From contig JASISA010000007.1 in assembly GCA_031771865.1 (NCBI GenBank), positions 558,001 through 622,000 of the forward strand: a stretch of DNA of 64,000 nucleotides, written 5' to 3'. How positions within the stretch are numbered: the stretch's first letter is position 1; the number at the start of each line of letters is the position of its first letter. The notes beneath the pieces were generated by a model. That model had not been told where the DNA came from. It ran no database searches and saw only the letters and a program-made list of their open reading frames with translations. Of the stretch, positions 12,096 to 23,498 are shown piece after piece. This DNA comes from Nothophaeocryptopus gaeumannii. Its lineage: Eukaryota > Ascomycota > Dothideomycetes > Mycosphaerellales > Mycosphaerellaceae. Both the position numbers and the translations under genes were made by a program.

Positions 12096-13169
12096 CATCA
12101 GCAAGCTTTCCTTCTACCATGTGCACAGAAAGAGCAGTGAAGTGACCATGCAGCTTTTTGTGGGTTCAGCGCTGGGCATGCTGCATCTTTCATTTCGTTG
12201 CACATATAATGTAATGAGTAATGGACAAGAAACATGACAAGAAACGGAGGCATGAGAGACCACAATCTCCAAGAGCATTTGGAGACTGGACACGGCTTGA
12301 AACGGATGGGCGTTTCAGACAGGATCGGAGTTACGAGGATGAGGGATGTGACATTCTTGAAGACACAAGACGGCACGATGGATCCGCAATTTGGCTACGA
12401 TGGGACCTCCTAGATAAGGGACGAACGTATGTTGGTGGAGAGGACAGGTCTCTACACGGACTCTCTCTTTCCCCTTTCATGCCAGATACTCGAATATCAT
12501 GATACAGGTCGCGCTTGTCGTAGACGCTGTCTGGGTTGACATTGACAAACCACTTTTACTATTTATTAATTTGAAGTCTCTACACATGGTTTCCAAACAG
12601 CAAGCAAACAGGTGAGGTCAAAGTAAGCTCCACAGTCCACGCATGTGATTGCACACAGAAGGCAGGAAGTGCGAATGCACAAGGAAGGTGCTGTTTCCAA
12701 GGGTTGCACTGCGTACTTGCCTCGCCTCCACGAGGGCCTGGAATCATATGAACTCTACCTTGGCGCATATAGATTTTCGATAGCCGTCAGAGTCGCCTGC
12801 CAACGTCTTTCCGATTTGACCATACTAGCGCTACAGTAATCCTGCCGAATGCTCATATAGGCGACCTCAACCGAACAGAGGGTACTGCCCTATGTGCAAC
12901 TCTCTATAGCATGGTACAAGCATCTTACTCACTCGTTCATCAACAGCATCACTGTATTCTCTCTTGACATCTGGTCTTGTGTCTCGTGCTTGCTGGAGAG
13001 CACTGCACATGCCGTTTGGCGTTTCCTTTGAGCGCATGAGAAGAACATGTCCGCTGGGGTCGAGATTGTAGGCTCAGAAGGCGAGATAGAGTACCCACGA
13101 CAGCTGGTCATAGGTCCATGGCGTCTCGTTCGCCACACACACACACGCACACACACACACACGCATCGA
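12096..13169. other. Convergent intergenic region
   Basis: Lies between the 3' ends of the DUF2406 gene and VMA21. No coding signal. A CA/CG dinucleotide run (13133-13162) touches the VMA21 3' end. Confidence 0.5.
13133..13162. repeat. (CA)n microsatellite
   Basis: About 14 CA units with two CG interruptions, in the 3' flank of VMA21. Confidence 0.9.
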
Positions 13170-13616
13170 CTACCGTGCTTTCTTCTCGTTCTTGGCTTCT
13201 GCTTCGCGCTCGGACTTGTCGTCGTTGAAGGCTACGATTATGTAGCCGAGGAGGACGATGTTGGCTATGACGGCTGCGAGGCCGCCTGCGTAGGTGGAGT
13301 TGCCTGGAAAAAATCAGTTCCTACCGTGGCTTTTGAGGACTTGAGTTTTTAATTCTTGCGGGGGACTTACCGCCGAAGAGCAGGTTGACTGTCAGGAAAT
13401 AGCTGCCGATTGGGAAGGTGACCATGGCGAATGTGAAGCCTAGGAGCTTGTATATAACGGACCTGCAGTGTTCGTTAGATGTAGGCATTTCGATTGAGGT
13501 TGCAGTTGCTAGACTTACGAAGGTACTGCAGGAGCGATGTTCGACGAAGACTCGGACTTGGTATCATCTTGATCGAGATACGTCTTCTCCGTGGTCTTGA
13601 TTCGTTGTGTTGCCAT
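13170..13616 (-). CDS. VMA21: V-ATPase assembly protein Vma21, three exons
   Basis: ER membrane chaperone for assembly of the V0 sector of the vacuolar H+-ATPase. Exons on the minus strand: 13519-13616, 13371-13462, 13170-13303; phases join cleanly to 107 residues. It opens MATQRIKTTEKTY and has the family signature NIAPAVPSSVIYKLLGF at the first junction. Two membrane spans follow: one around FTFAMVTFPIGSYFLTVNLLF, one around GLAAVIANIVLLGYIIVAF, with the conserved GNSTYAGG loop between. The tail is charged and lysine-rich (KNEKKAR); the family's C-terminus carries ER-retrieval signals. Introns are 56 and 67 nt. It is too fragmented to stand out as a single open frame. It shares a 396-bp divergent promoter with the Fun30 gene. 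Confidence 0.93.
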
Positions 13617-14012
13617 CTTGATTATTCTTAATGGTTCGAGTGTTTCCATGCTTTGTGGCGAGTTTGTCCTCAACTGAGGACGTTAGCGGATGGCCCGTGC
13701 GCAGTCGTCCTCAGCCCTACAACAGCCTCGCTCCAATCCAGTGAAGACTCGCTTTGACGTCCGACTTCACATCCGTTCACTTCAACGATACCAACCACCT
13801 TCACGATCTTGGTGCGACACCTTCGATCGATCCCATTGGCGGCTTTGTACGATTTCATGCAGCGACAGTGACATATACAGCAAACGCCCGCACCTCAAAA
13901 GGCATTCTTCGCCTTGTACTACACGCTCGGCATTGTCCAGTGCCTTCTTTCGGCGCCGCAGCGCATTCAATCCACTCACGTACCTTTCACGTGCCTGTAC
14001 TTCTAGACCGTT
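13617..14012. promoter_or_regulatory. Divergent promoter VMA21 / FUN30
   Basis: 396 bp between the start codons of two divergent genes. It must hold both promoters; I see no diagnostic motif. Confidence 0.5.
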
Positions 14013-17000
14013 ATGGCACACCGAGACGACCCTATCGTCGATGGCTCGACATCACAAAAGAGGAGGAAGCTGGCGCATGAGTGGGACTCTGAGGAAGACG
14101 ATGGAGAGCAGTTTACCGAGCAGGACTTCCAAACAGCTGCGACCCTACCCATATCTACACAGCAAAGGAAGCAGTTGGGATACTCAGCGGCTCAATTCCA
14201 TTCCGATCTTGGATCTTCAGGACCGCCGATGCGCTCAACACCGCCTCCATACGTCACACAACCCACGCAGACACTTGGTCATGTCACCCAACCCACCCAA
14301 CCGATCGAGAAGAGCCCCGAAGTGCAGGTGCAGCGCTCTTCACCGATCGTACCTCCTCCGCAGAGGCAGCTGCCCAAGCCCATGCAGCGTGCGCCGTTTG
14401 CTAAGCCGAACGGCTTCCTTGCCAGCGCAATGGCTCCCGCCGGTTCAGCATATCGCCCACCACCGAACGTTCAGCGAAAGCCCGCTCCAGTGAATCTCGA
14501 CGACAGCGACGACGATCCACCTGTTCAACATAGTGACGATGAGGAAACGCAGGGCTTCAGCTCAAACCTAAGGCCGACTGCTTTCAAGAAGGCTGGCCGC
14601 GGATTGGACTCGTCACCCAACAGAAACGTTGTTAAAGATTCGCCGCGCAATCCTGCTGCTGGAGTTCTAAATACCGTCACGCCTTTCATGGCGATGTTGT
14701 CCGGCTTTGAGTATAAGAATTCTACTAAGCCAGCTCGGCCTGCAGACGACATGGCCAGCTCATACGGCAGCGCCTCAAGACCTCCTCGCCCGCAACAGCC
14801 GTCGAGACAGAATGGGCCGGCGAAAGCGATAGCGATCAGCTCTTCACCGACAAGCGAGCCTTTCTACAAATCGCTAGATGAGATTCAGGACTTCCGGCTC
14901 AGAGAGAAGGTGAAGGAAATACAACGGGCTTTCCCTCATTACAGCGTCGCCTCATGTATGCGCGGACTGACTGCGAAGAGAGGCAACGTTGCCGATGCTA
15001 TGAACTGGCTTGTGGAGCAAGAGGAGGATGCTGTCGAGAAGAGCCAGTTATCGGATGAGCTGTCTCTCAGCCCCGTTCAGAGGAAGGGTGTCGCGAAGAC
15101 TACATCGCAATCATACAACTCCATGGAGTCTTCACAACCTGTTCGACCGGCAGCGAAGCAGCAAGTTCGAGCTAAGGGGACGATTGCCGAGCGATACGCG
15201 AGCAATAAACAAGCAAAGACCATCATTGACGACGAAGATGAGGACGAAGATGATGTTCAACCTCGCAAAGGTCGACTTCTTCAAGGTCGAAAGGCGGCTC
15301 CCGTCCAGAGTCCTCCATCATCACCTGTACTCGAGCAACCGCGGCAACGGCTCAAGAATAAGGCCGTCATAACGATTGACTCGGACGATGATGACGATTC
15401 TGGCGTGGGCCAGGATGTGATGGAGGAAGTTCACCAACCGCAGCAATTCAAAAAGCCTGCCCTTTCTGCTGAAGATTTGGAGTCTATGCGCGAACAACGT
15501 GTGCTTAAGCTATTGAACGAGAGCTCGGTACAGGACCTCACTGAAGTAACTGCCAAGCCCAAAGAAGTAATCGAGTTTGTGTTGGACAAGCGGCCGTTTA
15601 AGGATCTAGACGAAGTCCGCGCAATTGTGCAAGAGACTCTTACCAAAACTGGCAAGAAATCGAAGAAGACTAGAGCCGTCGGCGAGCAACTTGCAGAAGA
15701 GTGTCTAGAGGTCTTGTCAGGATACGACGCAGTTGATGAGCTTGTGGTCGCGTGCGAGAAGATTTCGGCGCCTTTGCAAGAAGCTCTTAAAGGCTGGGGA
15801 GTGGGCGACGGTGATAGCGAGTTGCAATTGATGAGCCTTGAAGAAGCGCACGATTCTGGCATCGGAACCCCTGCCAGCTCTGGTCCTGCTGATGAAGCCT
15901 CTCAGAAAGGCGTTGCTAAGAGCAAGCGCAAGGGCAAGTGGTATGGACAGCCCGAAAACATGTCATCGGATCTGACAATGAAGAACTATCAACTGGTCGG
16001 CCTGAACTGGCTGCACCTGCTTTACGATAAGAGGCTGTCATGTATCCTGGCCGACGACATGGGTCTGGGTAAGACATGCCAGATCATCGGCTTTCTGTCA
16101 CAACTCCAACTTGAGGAAGTGGATGGCGTTCATCTCATCATCGTTCCTGGCTCTACACTGGAGAATTGGCTCCGCGAGTTCCAGCGCTTTGCTCCAAACA
16201 TGAATGTGCGCCCCTACTACGGCTTGCAGAGCGAGCGGACTCAAATCCAGTACGACATTGAAAGAGATTTCCACGAGATCGATGTCATTGTCACTACTTA
16301 CGATATGGCCGTGAAGAAGGACGACAACAAATGGCTAAGAAACCAGGGTCCATGGTCTGTCTGCGTGTATGACGAAGCACACATGCTGCGCAACCCAAAC
16401 TCCGATCGATACTCGCAACTCACTCGCATTGGCGCCGACTTCAAGGTGTTGCTCACCGGAACACCGTTGCAGAACAACCTCCAAGAGCTCATTGCCATCC
16501 TCGCATTTATCATGCCTGACATGTTCAGGGAGAAGCGCGATGATCTTGACTTCCTGTTCAAGCACAAGGCCACTACGAAGGACACTGCTTCCGCTGCTCT
16601 GTTGTCTAACCAGAGAGTCGCTCGCGCACGTACAATGATGACTCCCTTCATCCTCCGCCGCAAAAAGCAACAGGTACTCGACCTACCTAAGAAGGAGTCG
16701 CGGGTGGAGAAGTGCGACATGACCCCAACCCAAGCTGCCTATTACGCTGAGATTATGGAGGATGCACAGCGTTTCTTCGCCGAGAAGGCAGCTGGCACGA
16801 TCAAGAAGACTGCTCGCGGCGCCAGCTCGAACGTGATAATGGCACTTCGAAAAGCTGCGATCCATCCGCTGATGGCACGGCATATCTACGATGACAAGAA
16901 GATCGACAAGATCGTGGCAGCGCTCAAAAAGTCTGATGAGTTTGGGGAGAATCCGCCTGACATGATCAGAGCTTACATCAACGGCGATGCTGCTATCTCG

Positions 17001-17771
17001 CTCAAGGGTGGCGACTTTGGACTGCACAAGTTCTGCTACGAGCGACCATTCCTCCAAAAGCGTTTTGCTCTCAAGAAGCAAGAGTGGATGGACTCCGGCA
17101 AAGTGGAGAAGTTCAAAGAGCTGATCCAGGCGTACGTCAAGAATGGCGACCGCACACTCGTCTTCTCACAGTTCACGACCCTGATGGACATCCTGGAGGC
17201 AGTCCTTGAGACGTTGAGTATCAAGTTTATGAGACTTGATGGGTCCACGAGCATGGACGTTCGCCAGCAAATGATCGATACCTTCACCGACGACGCCGAA
17301 ATCCCGGTCTTCATGCTGTCAACCCGAGCTGGTGGTGCCGGTATCAACTTGGCAGCTGCAAACAAAGTCATCATCTTCGATTCTGGCTTCAATCCCCAGG
17401 ACGACATCCAAGCTGAGAATCGCGCGCATCGTGTCGGCCAGACGAGAGACGTTGAAGTGGTCCGACTTGTGACTAGTGGAACCATCGAAGAACAAATTCA
17501 CGCTCTCGGAGAATCGAAGCTGGCGCTTGATGAGAGAGTTGCTGGTGAGGGTGCAACGGCTGCTGAGGCCAACCAGGCGGATAAGGCTGGCGAGCAATTG
17601 GTTGAGAGCATGTTGGTACAAAAGTTGAAGAGTGATGGCGAAGTGGCAGGCATTGATGGGGACAAATCGACAGAGGCTCCTCCGACTGTGCCCAATGACT
17701 TGAAAGATGCGTTTAAGAAAAAATTGGAAGGCGAGGGTGTAAAGGTTGCGAGTAAGCAAGCGCAGTTTTGA
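14013..17771 (+). CDS. FUN30: SNF2-family chromatin remodeller, Fun30/SMARCAD1/Fft type
   Basis: Single-exon, 1252-residue ATP-dependent nucleosome remodeller. In yeasts this subfamily acts in silencing, heterochromatin inheritance and DNA-end resection. Residues 1-290 are disordered with short acidic patches. A CUE-like ubiquitin-binding segment lies at ~293-340 (LREKVKEIQRAFP..MNWLVEQEED), as expected for Fun30. The SNF2 ATPase begins near 660: motif I DDMGLGKT (~681-688), motif II DEAH (~786-789), motif III LTGTPLQNN (~813). The C-terminal helicase lobe has RTLVFSQFTTLMD (~1046), STRAGGAGINL (~1101) and ENRAHRVGQ (~1135). Motifs for ATP binding and hydrolysis are all intact. ATG 14013 is followed at once by a basic KRRK segment. 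Divergent neighbour VMA21. Confidence 0.95.
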   Translation: MAHRDDPIVDGSTSQKRRKLAHEWDSEEDDGEQFTEQDFQTAATLPISTQQRKQLGYSAAQFHSDLGSSGPPMRSTPPPYVTQPTQTLGHVTQPTQPIEKSPEVQVQRSSPIVPPPQRQLPKPMQRAPFAKPNGFLASAMAPAGSAYRPPPNVQRKPAPVNLDDSDDDPPVQHSDDEETQGFSSNLRPTAFKKAGRGLDSSPNRNVVKDSPRNPAAGVLNTVTPFMAMLSGFEYKNSTKPARPADDMASSYGSASRPPRPQQPSRQNGPAKAIAISSSPTSEPFYKSLDEIQDFRLREKVKEIQRAFPHYSVASCMRGLTAKRGNVADAMNWLVEQEEDAVEKSQLSDELSLSPVQRKGVAKTTSQSYNSMESSQPVRPAAKQQVRAKGTIAERYASNKQAKTIIDDEDEDEDDVQPRKGRLLQGRKAAPVQSPPSSPVLEQPRQRLKNKAVITIDSDDDDDSGVGQDVMEEVHQPQQFKKPALSAEDLESMREQRVLKLLNESSVQDLTEVTAKPKEVIEFVLDKRPFKDLDEVRAIVQETLTKTGKKSKKTRAVGEQLAEECLEVLSGYDAVDELVVACEKISAPLQEALKGWGVGDGDSELQLMSLEEAHDSGIGTPASSGPADEASQKGVAKSKRKGKWYGQPENMSSDLTMKNYQLVGLNWLHLLYDKRLSCILADDMGLGKTCQIIGFLSQLQLEEVDGVHLIIVPGSTLENWLREFQRFAPNMNVRPYYGLQSERTQIQYDIERDFHEIDVIVTTYDMAVKKDDNKWLRNQGPWSVCVYDEAHMLRNPNSDRYSQLTRIGADFKVLLTGTPLQNNLQELIAILAFIMPDMFREKRDDLDFLFKHKATTKDTASAALLSNQRVARARTMMTPFILRRKKQQVLDLPKKESRVEKCDMTPTQAAYYAEIMEDAQRFFAEKAAGTIKKTARGASSNVIMALRKAAIHPLMARHIYDDKKIDKIVAALKKSDEFGENPPDMIRAYINGDAAISLKGGDFGLHKFCYERPFLQKRFALKKQEWMDSGKVEKFKELIQAYVKNGDRTLVFSQFTTLMDILEAVLETLSIKFMRLDGSTSMDVRQQMIDTFTDDAEIPVFMLSTRAGGAGINLAAANKVIIFDSGFNPQDDIQAENRAHRVGQTRDVEVVRLVTSGTIEEQIHALGESKLALDERVAGEGATAAEANQADKAGEQLVESMLVQKLKSDGEVAGIDGDKSTEAPPTVPNDLKDAFKKKLEGEGVKVASKQAQF

Positions 17772-19451
17772 GATGAATAGGCGAGTGACACTGCGATCCG
17801 CTGGAAGAGCTGCCGAGTTGGGTAGGCAGTAATATGTTGACATTGGACTGTACTGTCAATGTTGGAGTGACGAGACGAAATGCAATGAACATGGATGGAA
17901 CCTGACATTTCCCATCACTCTTCACGTCACTAAAATCGAAAGGCAGCTCTTATCGTGGTCTGAGCAAAGGTACGTGGCGTCAAGTCCACTTGGCACATCT
18001 GCTCTGGCCGCTCAAACAATATGAGGCTTGCTGACATGCATGCGCCTTCGTCTGGGCATCGTGCCATTCCATCACCCTCATCGCTATATTTCTGGACAGT
18101 ATCGAGACAATCTCCAGTCTCGATACCTTCTTCGACGTCACGCGCCGCAAAAATCAAATACGCGGATCCCATATTTTTTTGAAAATGCTAATTCCTTGAC
18201 AGCTACTTGCAGTCAAAAAACGCCCTTACTAAAAGCGTCCGCTGCCATTTCGGACATCTATCGCAGCCTCCCACTACGCAAGGCAAGAAGTGAAATTCGT
18301 ATTCTGTCGCTTGAGGGTGCTCATGACGACCGCACGGCTTATTTTCATCGATCTCTGATGCCAAAAAGTGGACAAATGTAGCGATTACGAGATAGGTCGA
18401 TTGACGGAAGAGGTCATGGATGCTTTAGAACATGTAGGACCAGAGCCGGACACGACATGTTGGTGAACATATTGCGCATGTCACCAATCGTAGGCGGTTC
18501 GTGCTAACTGAGACTGGGTATATTGGGCTTGCGCTACCGGATACCTGTGAAGGGGATATGGTTTGCGTGTTGTATGGGAGGAAAGGCTTATTATACGAGG
18601 GCTGATGCCGGGATCTGATGAAGGCATGGTTGAAGGAGCTCGTGAATGCACGTTGCTTGAAGAAGCATTTGTCACTGGGCTGATGATGGGCGAGGCACTG
18701 GAACGTCTTGAGGAGGGTGCTTTGGTGGAGTCGACGTTTATTCTACACCGATTTCTTCGAGACTGCAGGTAACCTTGAAGCAGTGTGGAAGTCGAAGAGC
18801 CCCTGCGAATGTTTATATGTGATGTCAACGATCGATGAGATAAACCTGATAATTCCAGAGCCTGAGGCCAATAAGTTCTAATGCCAAGCCAGTCGGTTGC
18901 AGTCTGCGTCTCTCACTTTCTGCCGCTTTGCTTCCTCGATCGACTTTGCCATCTAACTTCCTGCCTCTGCCTCCGCCCGTGGCCTGATAGACGTCTCTAT
19001 CGTTGAGCCCCGGCGTGCCGCTCTTTGATCTCTTCGGCCAACTCAATAGTTCGAACGGCCACACAGCCGGCCTCGACGCGTAGGTTCTGTCATGGCGATG
19101 AAGGAGTCTCTGCGCTGGCAACAAGCTTACGGAGAGATCGCGAAATATATCTCAATACGGCATTGCAATCCAGTGTAATACGTTGCTGATCCTGGACCAT
19201 TGTACGAAGCTCTCGAGCATGTGAGTACGTGAACCACGGATGTGCACCCGATGCCACGGACGTGACCCGAGCTCGCAGCTCTCCGCTTGGAGCTTCCGAC
19301 CACACTCCACGATTGGCTTCAGAGGCAGTCACGAGGAAAGGCATTGCTAACTGGTGCCTACAACTGAATCTGAGATGCTTCGACATAGTCGAGCCACGCG
19401 CTGCTTGCATTCCCCAATATACAGATTCCCATCAAATCTAGCATCACCATC
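17772..19451. other. Intergenic region
   Basis: No gene is supported. An 80-codon minus frame (17930-18172, starting MGSAYLIFAARDVEEG) and frames at 18481-18828 are open but show no family signal or splice continuation. Confidence 0.4.
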
Positions 19452-20756
19452 ATGCCGAACAAATCAGACCCAGTCATCATTGTCGGCGGCGGAGCTTGGG
19501 GTCTGTCAACAGCATTGCATCTAAGCAACACTGGCTACAGCAATATCACAGTCTTTGAGAGAGCCGAACAGATCCCATCGCCTCTCTCAGCAGCCTACGA
19601 CATCAACAAGATCGTTCGAGCAGAGTATGAAGACCCATTCTACACGGACTTGGCCCTAGATGCCATCGAAGGCTGGAAGTCTCGCTTGTTCGGGCCTTAT
19701 TGGCATCAGACTGGCTACATCGTAGCGACTACCGGACGAGCACCTCAAAAAGCCATCACTCACCTCGAGGAAGCATTGGGTTCAGTGCAGAAGCACCCAC
19801 GATTCGCACCTGGCATCAAGCGACTGTCAGGTGCGAAGGACTTCCGCGACTATGCGTGGCAATTCACTGGCCCTTTGAATGGCTTCAAAGGATACTTCAA
19901 TCGATTAGCTGGCTATGCTCATTCTGCAAATGCTCTGCACGGCATCTGGCTCCACTGTGCAAAGAAGGGCGTCAAATTTGTTCTTGGCGAGAGCTCTGGC
20001 AAAGTGACTGAGCTCCTGCGTCACGGCAAGCGAGTCATCGGTGTCAAGACGGTAGATGGCAAAGATCATTACGCCGCGACCACCATCTGTGCTCTTGGTG
20101 CATACGGAGCATCGCTCATCCCAAACCTCGGCCGCTTCTCCGTCGCTCGCTGCTGGTCAGTCGCCCACGTCCAACTAACAAAGGAAGAATGCGACTACCT
20201 TCGCGGTCTCCCAACAACCAACATCCGCGATCTCGGCTTCTTCTTCGAACCAGATCCAGAAACTCGCCTCTTCAAGCTCTGCCCTCTGGGTGCAGGCTAC
20301 ACTAACCCCGCAAGCTCCGGCATCTCCCTCCCACCCGATGGCTCTCTCCCTCCACCCCAGGACTTCATCCCAGCCGAAGACGAACGCAAACTCCGAAAAC
20401 TTCTCCAAGAAGTCTTCCCATGGATGGCAGACCGACCGTTCGTCGACAAGAAACTATGCTGGTTCGCAGATACCAAGAATTCCGAGTACTGCATCGACTA
20501 CGTGCCAGAAACCGACAACTCCCTCGTCGTGCTTTCTGGTGATAGTGGACATGGCTTCAAGATGATGCCCGTCTTCGGTAAATGGGTTGTGGACTTGCTC
20601 GAGAAGGGCCAGCAGCCGCTTGAGAGGTGGCAGTGGCGGAATGTGAAGGACGGTGCTGCTGATTGGGGAGAAGGTGTTAGTTGGAGAATTGGAAAGGAGA
20701 GGAAGTTGACGGAGTTGATTGATGAGCAGAAGAAGTTGTTCAGGGCGAGGTTGTAG
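19452..20756 (+). CDS. FAD-dependent amine oxidase, fructosyl-amine/sarcosine oxidase family
   Basis: A 434-residue flavoenzyme of the DAO fold. The Rossmann dinucleotide motif is GGGAWG (12-17), followed by the family signature AYDINKIVRAEY. Near the C-terminus, Cys336 in KLCWFADT sits where this family links FAD covalently, and GDSGHGFKMMP (~363-373) contacts flavin. Relatives oxidise the secondary amine of sarcosine, pipecolate or fructosyl amino acids (Amadori products), giving H2O2. The protein ends in ARL, an acceptable type 1 peroxisomal signal, fitting an H2O2 producer. ATG 19452 lies just ahead of the Rossmann strand, as usual. Substrate cannot be told from sequence; pipecolate or an N-methyl amino acid would suit the neighbouring proline genes, but that is inference. 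Confidence 0.88.
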   Translation: MPNKSDPVIIVGGGAWGLSTALHLSNTGYSNITVFERAEQIPSPLSAAYDINKIVRAEYEDPFYTDLALDAIEGWKSRLFGPYWHQTGYIVATTGRAPQKAITHLEEALGSVQKHPRFAPGIKRLSGAKDFRDYAWQFTGPLNGFKGYFNRLAGYAHSANALHGIWLHCAKKGVKFVLGESSGKVTELLRHGKRVIGVKTVDGKDHYAATTICALGAYGASLIPNLGRFSVARCWSVAHVQLTKEECDYLRGLPTTNIRDLGFFFEPDPETRLFKLCPLGAGYTNPASSGISLPPDGSLPPPQDFIPAEDERKLRKLLQEVFPWMADRPFVDKKLCWFADTKNSEYCIDYVPETDNSLVVLSGDSGHGFKMMPVFGKWVVDLLEKGQQPLERWQWRNVKDGAADWGEGVSWRIGKERKLTELIDEQKKLFRARL

Positions 20757-21203
20757 ATGGTTGCTGTCAGTTGAGTGGGTCAAGAGATACAGAGACTGCA
20801 TCTTATAGATGGCGTAATTGCATAGTCCTGGAGCATACATTGCAACCTTATTAGCTCTTCTCATCCTCTATCTTCAGAGCAGAGTTTTGGTTTCCAAGTC
20901 TAGTTGGCTACGTTCTGACGAAGGCTAACGGATGGCCTTGAGCAGGAGTACTTACCTATGGCACAGTTGCTGTCATCATCACCATCAGCGTAGACGGAGA
21001 TTCTCAGACAAGTTGCTCACACAGCCGGTCACTCACGACCAGATTTGATCCTCGGTGAAATACTCAAGACACTCAATACAAAACGTGGATTCTTTTTTTT
21101 TGGAAGTCGCTACAAGATCCCAACTCCATTCAAATGCATCACATCACCAGTCCATGCATCATCCGACACTCTCTCAGATCCAACTCATTACACATCCACA
21201 TCC
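20757..21203. other. Convergent 3' region
   Basis: Separates the convergent ends of the oxidase and P5C dehydrogenase genes. No coding signal. Confidence 0.5.
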
Positions 21204-23047
21204 TTACGCGTTACTCGGATAAAGCACCTCCTCCAACGGATAAAATTCCTCCTTCAACGTCCTCGGCGCCGTAAACCGAATCAAATGCCCAGCACTCCCC
21301 GCCTTATCATTCGTCCCCGAACTCCTCGCACCTCCAAAACTCTGCTGTCCAATAACCGCTCCGGTAGTCTTACAATTCGTATAGAAATTGCCTGCCGCAT
21401 ATCGGAGCTTATACTCAGCGAGTTGGATAGCTTTGGGATCCGTAGCGAAGATGGAACCAGTAAGTGCGAACCCACCACCCTGCTTATCGATTTGAGTAAG
21501 GAGGGAATCGAATTCCGCATCTTCGTATAGGTAGGCGACGAGGACAGGACCGAAAAGTTCTTTTTCGAAGAGTGGGTGGTCGAGGGTTTTGGAGACGTAG
21601 AGGGTTGGTTCGACGTAGTAACCCTTGGAACCGTCGTATTTGCCTCCGGAGATGAGTTGGAGACGATCATCGGCATTAGCCTCATCAATAGCGGAAGTGA
21701 CTTTGTCGAAGGACGCTTTGTGGATGACAGGGCCGGTGAAAGATTTATGGTCTTCAGGGGCGCCGACTTTGACATTGGAAAGTTCTGATTTGATGGTTTC
21801 GAGGAACTCGGTGCTGCGGGATTTGGGGATATAGAGTCGAGAGCAGGCGGAACATTTCTGACCGGCGTATTCGAAAGAGGCGCGGATGGTGTGCTTGACG
21901 GAGTTGGTGATGTCGGCAGAGTTGTGGACAAGGTGGAAGTTCTTTCCGGAGGTCTCGGCGACCATGCGTGGGTAGTCGCGGTATTTCCTGTTCTTGACAC
22001 CGTCGGCGATCTTGCCGAAGAGGCTTCTGAAGACGTCCGAGGATCCGGTGAAGTTGAGTGCGGCGAACTCGGGGTGGTTCATAGCCACGTCTGTGACCAT
22101 GGCAGCATCTCCGTTGACGAATTGGATGACGTTTGGAGGGAGACCGGCTTCCCGCAGGATCTTGTAGACCAGGTAGCTTGCGTAAACGTTGTATGGAGAG
22201 GGCTTCCAGAGGACGACGTTGCCCATAAGCGCTGGTCCCGAGATCAAGTTGCCGCCGATAGCCGTGAAGTTGAATGGAGAGACAGCGTAGACGAAGCCTT
22301 CGAGTGGGCGCCAGTCTGTTCGTCTGTACTGTTGTTAGCAGATGTTCAAGAATAGGTTGCTTGTGTCACTTACCCGTATTGGCCTGGGCTGTTGAGTGTA
22401 GGCTGGCGGTTGTAGATGTCCTCGGCGAATGATACATTGAATCGGAAGAAGTCCGCCAACTCAGCAGCGGCATCAATCTCGGCCTGCCAAGCATTCTTGC
22501 CTTGACCAAGCATAGTTGCCGCCATCAGTTCGTAACGGTATTTTCCAGACGCCAGCTCCGCAGCTCGCAAGAAGATGGAAGCACGTTCGTGGAAAGGGAG
22601 TTCCTGCCATTCTTGCTTTGCCGCCAGCGCGGCTTCGATAGCGGATTGGACATCTTCCTTTGTCGATGGTGCGTACTTTGCAAATACTGATGCTGACTCT
22701 GAGGGCATCGGCACGTCAAGCTGCTGAGATGAAGATTGTGCGGCAACGCCATTCTTGACTATCGGCACCGAGACAGGCAATTGCTTTCTCAACTTCGAAA
22801 GAGCTGATTCAAGGTCTTTTCGCTCTGCGCTTTGAGGCGCATAGTGAAGCTGCAGATTTCAGTAATTGTCCAATGCGAGTGATCAGCTCGCATGACTTAC
22901 GTTCTTCTCATTGAAAGGTCTGGGGAGTTTGCATGGTCCAGCAGCAGAGACCAATGTCCTTGTGAACGAGACTGTCGGCTTTCGTAGCTGCGTCCGTGCA
23001 GCCGCGGCGGCCTGACAGGCCAACGAGGCTGTTGTTCGTCGATGCAT
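21204..23047 (-). CDS. PUT2: Delta-1-pyrroline-5-carboxylate dehydrogenase, mitochondrial; one-base frame problem
   Basis: Oxidises P5C/glutamate semialdehyde to glutamate with NAD+, the second step of proline use. Exons: 22901-23047, 22374-22850, 21204-22323; two 50-nt introns; about 580 residues. Exon 1 is an Arg/Ala-rich mitochondrial presequence. The aldehyde dehydrogenase core is in exon 3: PFNFTAIGGN, FTGSSDVFRS, catalytic Glu in VAETSGKN, catalytic Cys in EYAGQKCSACS. The exon 1/2 junction gives the family-like LHYAPQSAERKDLESAL, but the next residues (SKLRKQLPVSVP) are in another frame: a run of four A at 22798-22801 has one base too many. A later acceptor (exon 2 from 22825) would restore the frame but drop conserved residues. 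So this is a sequence error, a real mutation or unusual splicing; the catalytic part is intact. Confidence 0.92.
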
Positions 23048-23498
23048 CTTGAAGAGAGAAGTCCAGGTATTCAATGTGTCGAGCAGTGATTAGAATCCGA
23101 CAGAACAATATCGGCAAGCCTTTTGAAAGCACGTGGCGAGAAGGGACAGTATTGCTGTGTGTCGGTGTCCAATATTCTGTGTGTGCTGGATGGTTTTCAG
23201 TAGGGTGGATGAGCTCGGCTGTCTCCCGAGGACGTACTTTCATGGTCGGAAGCTGTCCCGTTGGGTGGTTGGACTCCACATAAGCTCAATCGCACACTCA
23301 ACAGCTGTCTCAAGGGTCCCCTCTCTGCGCCGTAGATAGCCGGAGCCTGTTAAGATCACAAGGTACAAGGTCTTGGTTGTCACAGATCCGTAGTTGGACG
23401 GCAGATGCGAGCTGGAGCTGAAGCTTCAATGCATGGAAATTGATACCGCATTGGGATTCCGACTTTCGGAGCTTTATCATAGACACATCTGAACGTCC
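23048..23498. promoter_or_regulatory. PUT2 upstream region
   Basis: 451 bp between the P5C dehydrogenase start and the 3' end of the Zn2Cys6 gene, both on the minus strand. It should contain the PUT2 promoter. No CGG-N-CCG site is certain by eye. Confidence 0.4.

Noticed and set aside
13133..13162. (CA)n tract as a regulatory element of VMA21
   Set aside because: It lies just past the stop codon and simple repeats are common in such flanks; no evidence of function.
17930..18172. 80-codon minus-strand frame starting MGSAYLIFAARD
   Set aside because: No family signal, no splice sites extending it, and similar-sized frames occur by chance in this base composition.
18481..18828. Ser-rich minus-strand frame
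   Set aside because: Low-complexity reading typical of antisense or non-coding sequence; no motif.
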